A stretch of 64,000 nucleotides of DNA, from the NCBI GenBank assembly GCA_009746045.1, contig RPFO01002133.1:63394-127393 (forward strand), read 5' to 3'. Each line of letters starts with the position of its first letter. Position 1 is the stretch's first letter. The translations under genes and the position numbers were made by a program. Shown here piece after piece: positions 22,691 through 35,600 of this stretch. The notes beneath the pieces are model-generated. The model did no database searches and was not told where the DNA came from. It was given only the letters and a program-made list of their open reading frames with translations. The DNA is from Mesostigma viride (lineage: Eukaryota; Streptophyta; Mesostigmatophyceae; Mesostigmatales; Mesostigmataceae).

Positions 22691-23165
22691 AATTAATGAA
22701 TTAAAATCATAGCTCCGTGGGGAGCATATGTAACACATAGCCCTGAGAAAGGGGCATCTATGGGTTTGTAATACAATCAGGGCGACAGCCTGCAGGTGTA
22801 GGATGTACATGCAACTATCACCTGCTCTGGGTGAACAAGGTGCACCTGCACCGCCATGATGGTTCATGCCTCCTAAACATGCGCACACAGGGCGGCTTGA
22901 TCGAGGAGAGGGCCTAGAAGGCCTGCATGACATATGGGGTGGAAGGTATATGGCTAGGCTATAGCTGGTGTACACATGGCCGGCATCTTGAGCAGCAGAG
23001 AGTAACTCCCTGCATAGGCATAGCATGGCTAAATTCTTACTGCAACATCCATGGGAGGTCCCATTATAGGCATGGCGTAGCTAAATACTGAAGGCATCAT
23101 CCATGGTGGTCCGCATAGTGGTCTACCATTGGTATATGACACGAGCCACGAGGTAGCCATATGGC
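22690..23165 (-). mobile_element. LINE-family 3'-end fragment
   Basis: A TTAATTAATGAATTAAAATC tail is followed (reading +) by CTCCGTGGGGAGCATATGTA, ACACATAGCCCT and later CAGAGAGTAACTCCCTGCATA. These features are shared in order with 7.65-8.0 kb. Read on the minus strand, this is UTR, hairpin, AT-rich tail. Non-coding. Confidence 0.6.
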
Positions 23166-23284
23166 TGACGGCGGAGCTCATAACTTTCACGTTTGAGCAC
23201 CGAATTTAGCCGTGAATATCACTATCGCTTCGTCTTTCTAAGACGCACATGCTGATATAATTTTCCGAATCTAAAACGCAATAT

Positions 23285-24960
23285 ATGACGAGCAAACGCC
23301 TGTCGATGCAACGCAGTTTGGCGGATGCGCTCGCCTTTAACAATGCGGCAGCTGAGGCTGCCGCTTCACCAGATCCGGCAGGCAGCGGTGACACTAGTCG
23401 TGCACTGGTGGTCACCCAGCATGACCTCCCGGCCTCAATGCCTCGCCATCGGCCTCGCCCGACCCTAAACGCGCCCGCCCAGCCGACCAAACAGGGGGGT
23501 CTCGATCACGCCCCTCGGAACCGCACTTTCGGCTCAAACCTTTCCAGGTCGATGATCACGACTGGACCAACATGTCTCCGTCCGCTGCTCTGGACTGCAT
23601 GCATGCATCTTCTTTGGGGACTACGCCTCGCTTTAGGACTTGTGCATCCATCTCCACGCCACCGGATGCCTCCTCTGCACCGACGGCCGTCGCTAGCACA
23701 ACGTCAGCATGGTTTTCGGCTCCCCCCGCCCCGTTCTCCAGCATGCCATCCTCAACTTCCTTCTCCAGCGCTCTGACGGCGAAGTCTGGGCTCCATCCAT
23801 CTCAGCCCCCACCCTCCGTTCCATCCTCATGGAAGCCTTTCAGCAGCACGTGACCCCCCTTGCTGCTGACGTCGCAGCAATGGGTGGCCCGCTGGCTGCT
23901 GAACTTCCTCACCTCACCGCCACCTCCACTGCCATTTCCGCCTCTGGACTGCCGACATCAAAGCCCAGCTCCTCGACCTCGACCACCGCCTTCAAGCCAC
24001 CGCCACCGCCCTTGAGAGCTTGCATGACACCGCCGGCCTCACCGCCCAAGCGGTGAATGACATCGCCGCCCCTGGCCGGCGCCTGCGCGTCCTGCGGCAG
24101 CTGCGGGCTTGCTCTGGATACTACTGGGACGCACTACATCGTGCATGTGCATGGGTGGCCAGCAGAACCAGAACTGGTTCCTCTATCTCCATACCGCTCT
24201 CCTCCGGGCCTGGTGTGTGCCATGGTTCGGTCGGTCTTTCCCCACTCGATCCACCATCAAGTGCGAGGACGCGGATGGGGCTGCCCTCTACTCACCCAAC
24301 CACCGCCCCGACATTACCGTGCTTGACTACGGCGATATCAGGGTTGCCACCTGCTCATCGGTGTCTCCGTGGCTCGGCCGCTCTCCGGTCGCCACATCCT
24401 CCGGGCGGCTGTGGATGCCGGTGCTGCTGCATGCCGCTGTGGCTGAGCGCGACAAGTTTGCCTCCTACGGCAATGTGGGGCCCCACCGGGTCATCCCCTT
24501 TGTCCTTGAGCAGTTCGTGGCCCGTGGGGCCCAAGACAGCGGAGTTTTTCCACGATCGAGTGCTGCCAGCGCCGTGAAGACCGCCTCGACCTCGAGGGTC
24601 GGACCGCCCCGTGGTCTGCCCGCACGTGGTCCTCGTATTTGCGGCAGCGCCTGTCACTCGCCCTCACTCGCACCGTTGCTGATATGTGTTATTCCGCCGC
24701 ACCCGGGCCGACTTTGTCGCGACCCATGCGGTCTAGATCCCTTCCAGGCCTGCATGGTGGGCCGCCGGCAGCGCTGTTGCTGCGTGTAGTTTTGTGACAT
24801 GTATAGTTAGTTGTACCTTGTGCAGCTGGCGTGATCCTTGGATGTCCGTGTCAGATTACTATTGATTTCTTCAGGGTTATTCTCCCAGTTATCGTTTTTT
24901 TCCTTATGTTGCATGCCCATCTCACCTCCGTAATCTATCGTTCTCAATGAATATATACTA
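23285..24960 (+). pseudogene. retroelement with restriction-like endonuclease 3' domain, internally deleted
   Basis: The 5' part opens with MTSKRLSMQRSLADALAFNN and a Pro/Ala/Ser-rich protein that changes frame several times (ORF1/gag-like). From about 24057 it jumps to the C-terminal module shared with the copies downstream: a CxxC..H..C knuckle (CASCGSCG region), SEDADGAALYSP-like residues, NHRPDIT..LDYGD, then RLSLALTRTVAD. The RPD..D order matches the restriction-like endonuclease of R2-type LINEs. Frameshifts and the missing reverse transcriptase show an inactive, internally deleted copy. Confidence 0.6.
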
Positions 24961-24974
24961 CTATTAGTATTCAT

Positions 24975-25568
24975 ACTAGTATTCATTCAGAAAGATAAGT
25001 TACGGTGGTGAGATTGGCATGCAACATAAGGAAAAACCCGAAAAGAAGAAGAACCCTGTTCAAAGAAATAGTAATCTGACACGGACAGGCCAAGGATCAC
25101 GCCAGCTGCACAAGGTATGTACAACTACATCACAAAACTACGACACGCAGCCACATCGCCGAGCGGCTGCCGGCCCTGGCGGCCCACCATGCAGGCCTGG
25201 AAGGGATCTAGACCGCATGGGTCACGACAAAGTCGGCCCGGGTGCGGCGGAATAACACATATCAGCCACGGTGCGAGTGAGGGCGAGTGACAGGCGCTGC
25301 CGCAAATACGAGGACCACGCGCGGGCAGACCACGTACGGGGCGGTCTGACCCTCGAGGTCAAGGCGGTCTTCACGGCGCTGGCAGCACTCGTGGAAAAAC
25401 TCCGCTGTCTTGGGGCCCATGGCCCTGAACTCCTCATGCAAGGCCAAAGGGGATGACTCGGTGGGGCCCCACATTGCCGTAGGAGGCAAACTTGTCGCGC
25501 TCAGTCACAGCGGCAGCAGCACCGGCATCCACAGCCGCCCGGAGGATGTGGCGACCGGAGAGCGGCCG
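24975..25568 (-). mobile_element. inverted 3'-end copy of the same retroelement
   Basis: Minus-strand repeat of the last ~590 bp of the copy to its left, forming a tail-to-tail inverted repeat centred near 24965. The shared ends read CTCACCTCCGTAATCTATCG and CATGCAACATAAGGAAAAACCCG. It is 5'-truncated, as expected from incomplete target-primed reverse transcription. Confidence 0.75.
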
Positions 25569-25584
25569 AGCCACGGAATATATA

Positions 25585-26065
25585 TTCATTGAGAATGATA
25601 GATTACGGAGGTGAGATAGGCATGCAACATAAGGAAAAACCCGATAACTGGGAGAATAACCCTGAAGAAATCAATAGTAATCTGACACAGACATCCAAGG
25701 ATCACGCCAGCGGCACAAGGTACAACTAACTAGACATCACAAAACTACACGCAGCAACAGCGCTGCCGGCCCACCATGCAGGCCTGGATCGAAGGGATCT
25801 AGACCGCATGGGTCGCGACAAAGTCGGCCCGGGTGCGGCGGAATAACACATCAGCCACGGTGCGAGTGAGGGCGAGTGACAGGCGCTGCCGCCAATACGA
25901 GGACCACGTGCGGGCCGACCACGGGGCGGTCTGACCCTCGAGGTCGAGGCGGTCTTCACGGCGCTGGCAGCACTCGTGGAAAAACTCCGCTGTCTTGGGG
26001 CCCATGGCCCCGAACTCCTCAAGGACAAAGGGGATGACCCGGTGGGGCCCCACATTGCCGTACGG
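25585..26065 (-). mobile_element. second inverted 3'-end copy
   Basis: Direct repeat of the preceding minus-strand copy. It reads CGNVGPHRVIPFVLEEF, EFFHECCQRREDRLDLEGQTA, SYWRQRLSLALTRTVAD and VLFRRTRADFVATHAV then stop. Both inverted copies are 5'-truncated close to GGAATATATAT, so the second may have arisen by duplication rather than by an independent insertion. Confidence 0.75.
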
Positions 26066-26067
26066 AA

Positions 26068-26937
26068 TATATATAAACACCAGAAAACCTACGCGGGTAT
26101 TCTGCACACGGCTGATTGGATTGCTCTTTTCGCGGACCTCAACGCCCAGGGACGTGCGTGGCTGTTCTCGCTTTCCTTGCGGAGTGTGGGCTCGGCGTAC
26201 CTTCGTGCTCTTCCCATGGCCCCCCCATTCGCCTTGGCTCCCAGCCACTACTCGGTGGCGCTCCGGCACCAGCTATTTGCCCCGCAGCCTCTTGTTCCGG
26301 GCGGGCGGCCTTGTGGTAGCTGTGGGCAGCCGCTGGATCCCACGGGGACTCACTACCTTTCCTGCATGGGGGGCCAACAGAATCAGAATTGGTATTTGTA
26401 TTTGCACACTGTCCTCCTGACGGTGGTGCTCGCCATGATTCGGTCGGTTTTCCCCCACGCGAACATCCGGTCCGAGGATGCGGATGGCGCTGCCTTCTAT
26501 TCCCCCAACCACCGGCCTGACATCGTGGTGCTGGACTTTGAGGGGGGTGGCCGGCATCTGCTTATCGACGTTTCGGTGGCGCGGCCCTTGGCTCTTAGCC
26601 ACGTGGCTGGGGCCTCCCTCACGGCAGGTTACACGGCGGACCGGGCGGAGCGGGCCAAGCTCCTGGCCTACGGCGACGTCGGGCACCATCGTGTGGTGCC
26701 CTTTGTCCTGGAGGAGTTTCGGGCCATGGGGCCCCTGACCTCCGCCTTCTTCAAGGAGTGTTGCCGGCTCCGGGAGGACCGGCTGTCCAGACCTGGAGGG
26801 CCAGCGGGCCTCATGGTCGGCGCGGACCTGGACGTCATATTGGCGTCAGCGCTTGTCGGTGGCGCTGACTCGGGCCATGGCTGACATCATGCTCCGCCGT
26901 ACGCGGGCTGATTTTGCGGTGCAGCAGGGCTATTAGG
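26068..26937 (+). pseudogene. restriction-like endonuclease C-terminal domain of a LINE (divergent copy)
   Basis: About 270 residues: TADWIALFADLNAQGRAWL, then the CCHC knuckle CGSCGQPLDPTGTHYLSC, RSEDADGAAFYSPNHRPDIV, LLIDVSVARPL, GHHRVVPFVLEEF and FFKECCRLREDRL. The C-x2-C-x8-H-x3-C knuckle followed by RPD-x(13-15)-D is the signature of the restriction-like endonuclease of R2/NeSL-type non-LTR elements. A frameshift near 26770-26860 moves the true end (ALTRAMADIMLRRTRADF..GY, stop about 26935) into another frame. The RT domain is absent. Confidence 0.65.
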
Positions 26938-27516
26938 TTCCTCCCGTTAGGAGTTTCCATTGGTCTTATCGTAGTATAGAGATTTGACATGGCTCTGTAT
27001 AGAGGTTTATAGCTGGGCGTTTGCTTTGGTTTGAGTGATTTCACTCTGCTGTAAGTAATTATATTATTAAAATATATATATTAATCAATCAGCACACGGT
27101 CCCGTTGGCAAGCCAGGGAGCATCAACCGGCCTCAAGGTAGTCGGGTGGGACTTGCAGCAAACTGGTGTTACGGCCCAAACAAGGGTTATAGGGCCGTAA
27201 CAACTTGTATCTTCCAATATGGTCCGCTCGGAATGGTTTATTAAAGAGCTAAAAGGACATACAGGATGGCCCATTCAAAACAAAGCGGACAGTTACAATG
27301 AAAATTCCATTTTCTTCATGTGCAGCTTTGAATTCATCACCCTTAGGAATTGGCATAAATGTCCATGTTTCAATTGAGACAGTTATTTGAGACCGTTTAC
27401 AATATGAGATACAATCTCTGGACGGAAATCAGCAACACCACTGCTTTCTTGCCGCAGCTAGCCAGGCTTTAATTCTTGTCAAGCAGGTAAGGACAATGGC
27501 CGTGCTTGCGTCGCTG
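26938..27516. other. CDT2 3' flank with LINE tail fragment
   Basis: A minus-strand retroelement end (ATATATTAATCAATCAG tail next to TCCCGTTGG) lies at 27060-27120. On the minus strand TGTAA occurs ~120 and ~220 nt past the CDT2 stop. This is the usual chlorophycean polyadenylation signal, but short enough to occur by chance. Confidence 0.45.
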
Positions 27517-30500
27517 TCACACACCAGGCTGCTCCTCCTGGCTCAGGGTCTTGAAATAGTCCACAATCGTCCGCCGCCGTTTGGAGGGCGCAGCAGCTTG
27601 AGGACCTTCCCGCGGTGTCCCGTCCGCTCCTAAACCCAGGCCAGCACTTGCACCTGTCACCTGCACAACAACAGAGCATCCCTGCCCCTGCCCCTGCCCT
27701 TGCCCTTGCCCTTGCCCTTGCCCTTGCCTTTGATCGTGCTCCTGATCGTGTGCCAGCAGCTTCTTAGCAACCCTGGTGTCGTCCAAGGGCCTTGGTGCGC
27801 CATCCGAGGCCATGGTTGTGCACGATGGCATAGACGCTGCCGCGGTTGACCCAACAATGGAGGCACCACATGCCGCGGATCCCATGGATGGGCTGGCAAA
27901 CCCGCCATCCAGTGCCATGGCCCCCATGGTCACGTGACCGGAGACTACTGTGGTGAACGGGGATGCATGCCCCATCACCGGGCCTTCATTCCCCTCCTCA
28001 TGCCCCTTCCTCGCCACATGCAGACTGGCGACGCCGGTGATGACCGTCTCCGTCTCTGCCAGGGACTCTGTCACCTCCCTACCAGGGCCCGCCGCGTGCC
28101 AGCCCAGCGTGGTCGACGGCCGCAGGGGAATCAGCGGGCTGTCGCCGATGCTGTCGGGTTCGTCACTGAACGAGATAGTGCGCGCAGGCGAGTGGGTCTC
28201 GGGGGCCCAGGCGATGGCGCGGGCGGCGGCGCGCTTGCGGAGGCCCGCAGCATCCTGCGTGGCAGGCCGCTCCTTGGGGTTGATTGTCCAGATGCGAATC
28301 TGACAGCCGTCACCGAGGTAGCGAACAACCGAGCCAAGGGGAAGGAAAGGAAGATTAGATCGCTAGGATAAGATCGTGTGGCATATATCATTTAGAGACC
28401 GCAGAGGAGTCAAGGGAAAGCCGAGACGGGGGGAGAACAAGATCACGAGGTCACTTGCAGCCTTTGAAACAGTGTCAGCTTTGAGTGATAGGTTGCTAGA
28501 GAGTGCACGCGCGAGAGGACACTATGCGGCAAACAAAAACGCCAAGTGCCGGCGCACGTATGAAACGGTGGAGCTCCACAGGCTGTGGTGGATAAGTGGT
28601 GAGGCCTTTCCCCTGGTGACAACAAGCTGGGACTAGATCCTAGTGCCATAAAACAGGCGTGCACTAGGCATGGCACAGGCGTGCACTAGGCATGGCACAT
28701 GCAGCCATGTGCAAGGAATGATGAGCGCGAAAGCTGGGGGGGGGGGGGGGCATAATAAGAGCATTCAAGAAAAGTTAACCTGTCACTGTTTCAAAGTGTT
28801 CCGCGTGCAACCGCGGGCGAATGCCAGGGGAGCACGCCCCTGATGGATGTGGTCCTTGAATGTGCGAATACGCAGTGCCACTGAGAACTGTGCTTGAAGC
28901 ATTCCATAATTCAGAAATGCCGTGTATATACCGCACAGCAGTGCTGGGTGCCGCACGTACCGATGCGTCATCTGCACAGCTGGCAATCTTCCCAAAGTCC
29001 GTCGGGCACCTGCAGGGATATATTCCAAGAGTGAGCACAGGAGTCACATCCGAGTGGTCAGGTGAGATAGAGAGGCAAGCCAGCTTGGGCGGTTTGAGCT
29101 TGAGGCAATTAACATGGTGACAAGTCTGACAAATTCACAGCTTGGGTGCTAGAGCTTGAGGCGGTTATCAAGGTGACAAGTCTGACAAATTCACAGCTTG
29201 GGTGCTTAGAGCTTGAGGCAATTAACATGGTGACAAGTCTGACAAATTCACAGCTTGGGTGCTTTGAACTTGAGGCGTTTACAAAGGTGACAAGTCTGGC
29301 GAATGCAGGAAGGCAGAGGTAGTCCACTAGCACAGCTTCTTCATGGAAGCCCGCAGCTTCATTGCACAACGTCAAATATAGTGGTATTGACTGTGTTTAT
29401 TGTAGTACTGGTAGTACAAGTCAAGCCGCCGCACGCACCAGTCCACCCCCGTGACGGAACCCGAGTGCCCCTCCAGCACCATCGGGTTGCGGTCGCTAGT
29501 GGGGGAGCCGTTCACCTGTGCCGGGCGACAGGAGCCACTCCATGACAGGGCATTGGGAGGTATGTCAGTACCCCGGTATAGGATCGTCAGCGGTCAGCAA
29601 CTGTAACAGCACGAACTGTAGCAATGGCTGCAGTAACAGTACTAGAGTCATGCTACCATACAGTCACCATCCGACTATGATGACTGTATGATCCTGATGT
29701 ATTATGCGTTGTGTTGGAAGGGTGCGGTCGGCCCATCATGCCTGCCACAGGATCAGCACATCATGCCTGACGGCCACTTGCGCAGGTGCGGGCGAGGGTG
29801 GGTCAACAGCAGAAGCTCTTGGATGCAGGTAGGTGATTAACAGGTAGTCCAGGTGTCCACAACCAAAGAATTGCTGGCCCCCTGGCGGTGCGTTTGTCCC
29901 TGAAACCTGCCCTTCTTGTGTGTTAGACATGGGATTAAGTGGTTTATCAAACGGTGAAGTGAGCAATGTCACATGAAACCGCAACTGGTACTCCTAATGT
30001 GACTAGTCGTTATCTCATCACTGAAGTCGTTCTGGTGCAGTGCCCGAGCTGTATCTCACACATCCATGATCCCTTCGCCCCCACAAAATCGCCTTCCCCC
30101 CCCCCCAGACGATTCTTTAACGTGCTCTAGTTATCTATCGAGGCCATCCTGTAAGCTAGCCCCTGCTTTTACACTGGCAGGTAATGGGGCAAACTTGCAA
30201 CAAAGTATAGCCACTTGCCGCAAGCGTTGACTCCTACATGACAACCTGTAGGCTGCATGGTTGCATGCACCGGCCACACACCATAGTAGCAGCTGCACAT
30301 TGGAGTTATTGGGACTGACAGAAATCATCATATCACGCATCAGCCATACGTAGAAATGTGGGTCATTGGAGCTAGTATCCAACATGGGCGCACGCACCGG
30401 CCATATGTACACGTTGGGGTAGTCGGACCCACTCATAATGTGGGTGCCGTCGGGGCTGAACGCGACCTGGGGAAAGGAAGGCATTAGGGATGAGGGTACA

Positions 30501-32574
30501 GGGAGGAAGGCATGGGGGATGAGGTTGAAGGGAAGGAAGGCATTAGGGATGAGACCGGAAACATGCATGAGTGACGAGGTAAAGAAAGACGGGCAAGCAG
30601 AGTGACAAGTGACAGCAAACAAGGGATGTGGGCATCCCTCAAGGGAAGAGTCTGTTCACCCAATGAACAACTGAGAGAAATGCTTGTTAACCCAATAACT
30701 AGGAGAAATCTTGTTCACCATCAAGCAGCATTGTCCAGAGAGCACTTGCTGACGTGACAGGAGCAGCATACCTGATTACCTGATTACCCTTGTCAGCATA
30801 TCCCAAGTATTGTTCTGCTTCCCATACAAGTTCACATGTGCGGGAACAGGGTGATGTAGCCATGTAGCCTCCCGTGTTATTGCCCGCAGTCCACTTACCA
30901 CTATGGTTATGAAGGCCATTCTCAGTGTCTGGCTGCAGTCCACCCAAGCGGCTCACACGCTACATGTTCACCCCGACAAATCCGTGTGCCGCCTGCCAGC
31001 TGGCGCGCACAAGAAGGTCACTCCCCGAGTGAACAAGGACATGGCCAGTTGTGAGGTCACTCTAGTCACACTACGGTCACGCTACCATCACTCTTCTGCC
31101 TCACGGCTCACCCGTGTGAAAAACGACGTGGCCCAGTTGTTCTCAAACTGCCGAATGGGCCCCGCGTCTGCGTTGATGATGTCGTACATGTAGGCGCTGC
31201 GCGGGGGCCATGGGCAGAGACGGGCATATGCGCCAAAACCACCTCGTGAATAGGGCGTTTCACACCATGGCATCCCACTAGATAGGGGTCAAGACCACGG
31301 TTCCTTGGGGAAGAAACGGATCTTTGCAGTTCAATTCAAGGATCAATGCAGTTCTATTGATAACGTTTGATTCAAGGATTCTACCAAATTCGCTTCCATG
31401 GTGTAGTATTTGTGCCTGCAAGGTACTTTTAACTTTTCCCCATGAAGTGAGGAATGCAGCTGCGAGCTCTCCTTCCCGAGGGACAAAGCCAAGGGGCTTT
31501 CCCTTCTTCAAGTGATGTGGATCGACTTTGATTTATCAAGGGGTAGACACAAGAGTTCCCCGACTATGAGATAGACACAAGAGTTCCCCGACTATGAGAT
31601 AGACACAAGAGTTCCCCGACTATGAGATAGACACAAGAGTTCCCCGACTATGAGATAGACACAAGAGTTCCCCGACTATGAGATAGACACAAGAGTTCCC
31701 CGACTATGAGATAGACACAAGAGTTCCCCGACTATGAGACCACCTGAGAAGGAAACAATACAAGTTGCACAGGCATGGAGCTGAACATGGGACTGACTAC
31801 TAATAATCCATATTCATAAGATTCACTAAGAAGCCATTTCGAATTTCGATTTTTCCTTCAGCCATGTACAAAACTTCCATCACCTGGCGATGACCTTGCG
31901 AGGCCGCAGCATGCATCCGCCTGACGCTGGAAGGAAATCACGCAGCTCTACTGCCGTGCCCACACAACAAAACCATGCGACACCATCCCTATATACAGCA
32001 TCCCTATATAAACTATCCCTACATAGGCCATCCCTAAATTCAGCATCCCTATATACACCATCACTGTATAAACCATCCCTTGATACTGGCCGCCCCACGT
32101 GCAGTTCCACGTGCAGCACACTCCGTCCCCTTGTTCTAGACCCTGCAAACACACGCTGTCTCAGCTGTCGCACGCCACCGCACACTCCGTCGGTGGACCT
32201 TGGGCTGATGGATCAGCTGCAACTATGGGCAAGGCATGATGGGGCCAGTCTCTCCTTCTCGATGCCCACACGCACATCCCCTTTCTTCAAAGCCCACACT
32301 CACACCCCTTTTGTTCAATGCCCACACGCAGCCCCCCTCTCTTCAATGACCACACGCACCCCCCCGTTTCTTCGATGACCACACGCACCCCCCCTTTCTT
32401 CGATGACCACACTCACCCCCCTGTCTTCGATGACCACACGCACAACCCCGTCTTTGATGAGCGCACTTACACGCTGTCGGTGGACTGTGCGATGAGCCGC
32501 GAGCCGGTCGGGTCCAGGGCCATGGATGCGATGCCGCTGCTGCGCACGGTGGCCGATGGCTGCGCGCGCCCATG

Positions 32575-32606
<32 letters not shown>

Positions 32607-35600
32607 ACGCGCGTGTGTGTGCACATGTGTGTGTAGAGGAGACGGGTGGTTGATGGTTATGGGCGCAGGGTGATGTCGGATGAGCGCGGCGCACGCTGGC
32701 AGATGGCTGTGTGTGTGGTGATGGTGGGAGGGGATGGGCCAAAGGTGGCCGACGTGATGGGCGCAAGTAGCGTGGGAAAGTAAAAGTGTTCTGCGCACGC
32801 TGGGCAATAGCTGCGTGTGGGGAAACGAAGAGGGCGATCAAACGGAGGGTGGCTGTAGCATGTATGTGGGGGGAGGTCAATGATGCAAGCGAATGATGAA
32901 TGAGGGTGGGCAGCCGCCAGCGGGCAGGAGGATTGGTAAAATGTTGGTACAGAAACACATGGCCGTTGGGCACGTTCTATCGGCCAGAAGCACATTCTGT
33001 CCGGGCAGAGGCACATTCTGTCCGGGCAGGCCGATCGCTGGTCGTTGGGCGAGCATCTTCATGATGATGGAGTGGGAGTGGGGGGTAGGTGGTTGGGTGG
33101 TCGGGTGGTCACATCGACCGCATTATATATTGATGGCAAGGCTCTTCTTACGAATCCATGAGTGTAGTTCCTCGTTATATGACCCCTGTTGGCTATCTTG
33201 GAGTGTGCAGGTTGTTTTGTTCGCAGACCTGTTTCCTTGCCTACATTTGTTTGTCTATCTACCTGTGTGCCTATCTAGTTGTTTCCCTGCCTAGTTGCCT
33301 ACATTTGTTTGTCTATCTACCTGTGTGCCTATCTAGTTGTTTCCCTGCCTAGTTGCCTACATTTGTTTGTCTATCTACCTGTGTGCCTATCTAGTTGTTT
33401 CCCTGCCTAGTTGCCTACATTTGTTTGTCTATCTACCTGTGTGCCTATCTAGTTGTTTCCCTGCCTAGTTGCCTACTCGTTAGTGTATCTGAGAGCTGGT
33501 TGATCAACCATCTTATGCTGGCACATACCGTGGCCATTTGCTGGCGCGTCTTTGGCAGCACCAGCAGCGATGTCGGCTGCTGCATTTTGCGCAGGTCCCA
33601 CACCTTGACCACCCTGCACGGCATGCAAGAACACACAGGTACAATATTCTTGCATGTTACCACAAAGTCAAATCTTCATGAGAAAATACATTAGTAATGT
33701 TCTAGTATTGTTCTAGTATTATTCTAGTAATGAGTAATGGAGTCCTTCCGCGGACTACTCCGTTTCTGTCGTGCATGAAGCGATTCATGGCATAGCCTAA
33801 TAAAAGCAATAACGGACAACAAATCATTGTAATGGAGCAGCATCGGCTGGGTGATGAAAAATGCCATGGTTGTGCGTCACGTTAGGGAATAACTGTGGTG
33901 CCTGAGGACCATAGGCATGGCGACTGAACCATGTCACCAGAGAGAGGGCCCATCGCCGGCAGAAAGGGGGGATCCCACACAGCTCGGGTGGCCACTTTTC
34001 GGCACCGTGTCCAGTTGCTTGGGGACGCATTCCCAGCACGTGCCACGAGACCTATATTACAGCACAGTAGTATATACTACTATGTTGATAGTGATAAATT
34101 ACGGGGGTAAGATCCGCATATATGTTGTATATAGCATCATGTGCTGCTGGATCTCTCGTGTGCCGACATGCCGGTGGGAAACAACAGCCAACCGCCACCG
34201 GCCCAGCGAAACCCCCCTGGAAAATGAATGAGATGGTCATGGGCAGCGTATACTCGGTTCATGAGCGTAGCAGGGACGGGGACGATTCTGAACAGGAAGA
34301 GGAGGGCAGACAAGCTGACGCCGTGGCGGTGCATCAACTGCACACAACTTGCATCAATGGCCTGCGCTCGACGGAGACACAACTTGCTCAGGCCACAGCC
34401 TCAGCCCAAACTTAAGGTAGACATTCTGGCATGAGCCCACACCCCGAACCACGCAAATTTGCAGGCAGGGCTAAACACCCTCCTCGTGGCTGGCCTCCTA
34501 GATTCCGTACCAACGACAATCCCTAAAGAAAGCCCCGCCCTACCCCTCCTAGTCTATCGCAAAAGGAAGGCACCCCCTACCCGTCTGAGGCTCCCGCGCT
34601 GGCCAGCAGGTCGCCATCACGTAGGAAGAGGACGGAGGTGACGCTGTGCACAGGGACACCCTGCAGGCACGACCAAGGGGCCAAGGGAGAGGATGCGTCG
34701 GTCCACGCGATGATGCCGCGCGCACGCAGACACAGCGATGAGGAATGTGAGACAGCGCCGATGTGGCCATCACGCACGCGCAGCGATGAGGAATGGGGGA
34801 GAGCGCTGAAGCAGCCATCACAGTACCACACAACGTCAAAGTTGGCCATTACAGGTGCGCAATGGTCCTGGCCTATCACCTAACCATACCTGGGATCCGT
34901 GCTATCCTATTTTAGGAAGCATGGGTTGATTGGAGCATAACAGATGTGGAAGTTCATTGCTGGTGAGGAAAATACCTCTGCGATGCCGCGCTTCTTCCTC
35001 CGTTTGCGTTTCTGGGTGGAGTTGGCGCATAGGTGGGCGTTGCTGATGACCTCCACAGGGCTGCTTCCACACGGACAAGCCGGCAGCAGGCGCAGGAGCA
35101 GTTGCAGCAGAGTTGGCGTCAGGGCATCCCACAGTCCAACTCCCACAGTCCAACTCCCACAGTCCACCTGTGTCCAAGGAACCTGTCCTCTTCATTAATT
35201 AATAAGCACGTGACCTCTTCATAGGAGAGCTAGTCCCCGGGAAGCCTAGAGCAGGGAGAGGTTCAGTTCACTTCAGTTTATTGTCCTTCGCCGGCCTTGC
35301 CGACAGAGATATGAATGTGAGAGGTTGTCCCCTACAAGCCTAGAGCATTCACAGTGATGACATCGTCCCCAAATCTCCCCGCCAGAGCCAGCCTTCCTCC
35401 CCCTTGCCACGTGGCATGGGAGGTTGTGGGCTGCCACGTTTCGCTCACCTCTGGTAGAAGGCGGTTGACGGGCCGATGTGGCCAAAGTCGGGTGGCCGCG
35501 ATGTGGTCGCGCGCGCGTCCCACAGCATTATGGAGCCGTCGCGGGAGCCGGATGCCAATATCTCTGCGGGGCGCATAGTGGGAGGGAGGGGAACCAAGAG

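Noticed and set aside
22325-23026. 233-codon minus-strand ORF
   Set aside because: Runs through the LINE 3'-end fragment and has no protein-family features.
29736-29906. Possible extra CDT2 exon starting [11 protein letters not shown]
   Set aside because: It follows a good acceptor, but exon 12 joins exon 13 directly in phase and gives the expected [21 protein letters not shown]; the candidate would insert unconserved residues in a WD40 blade.
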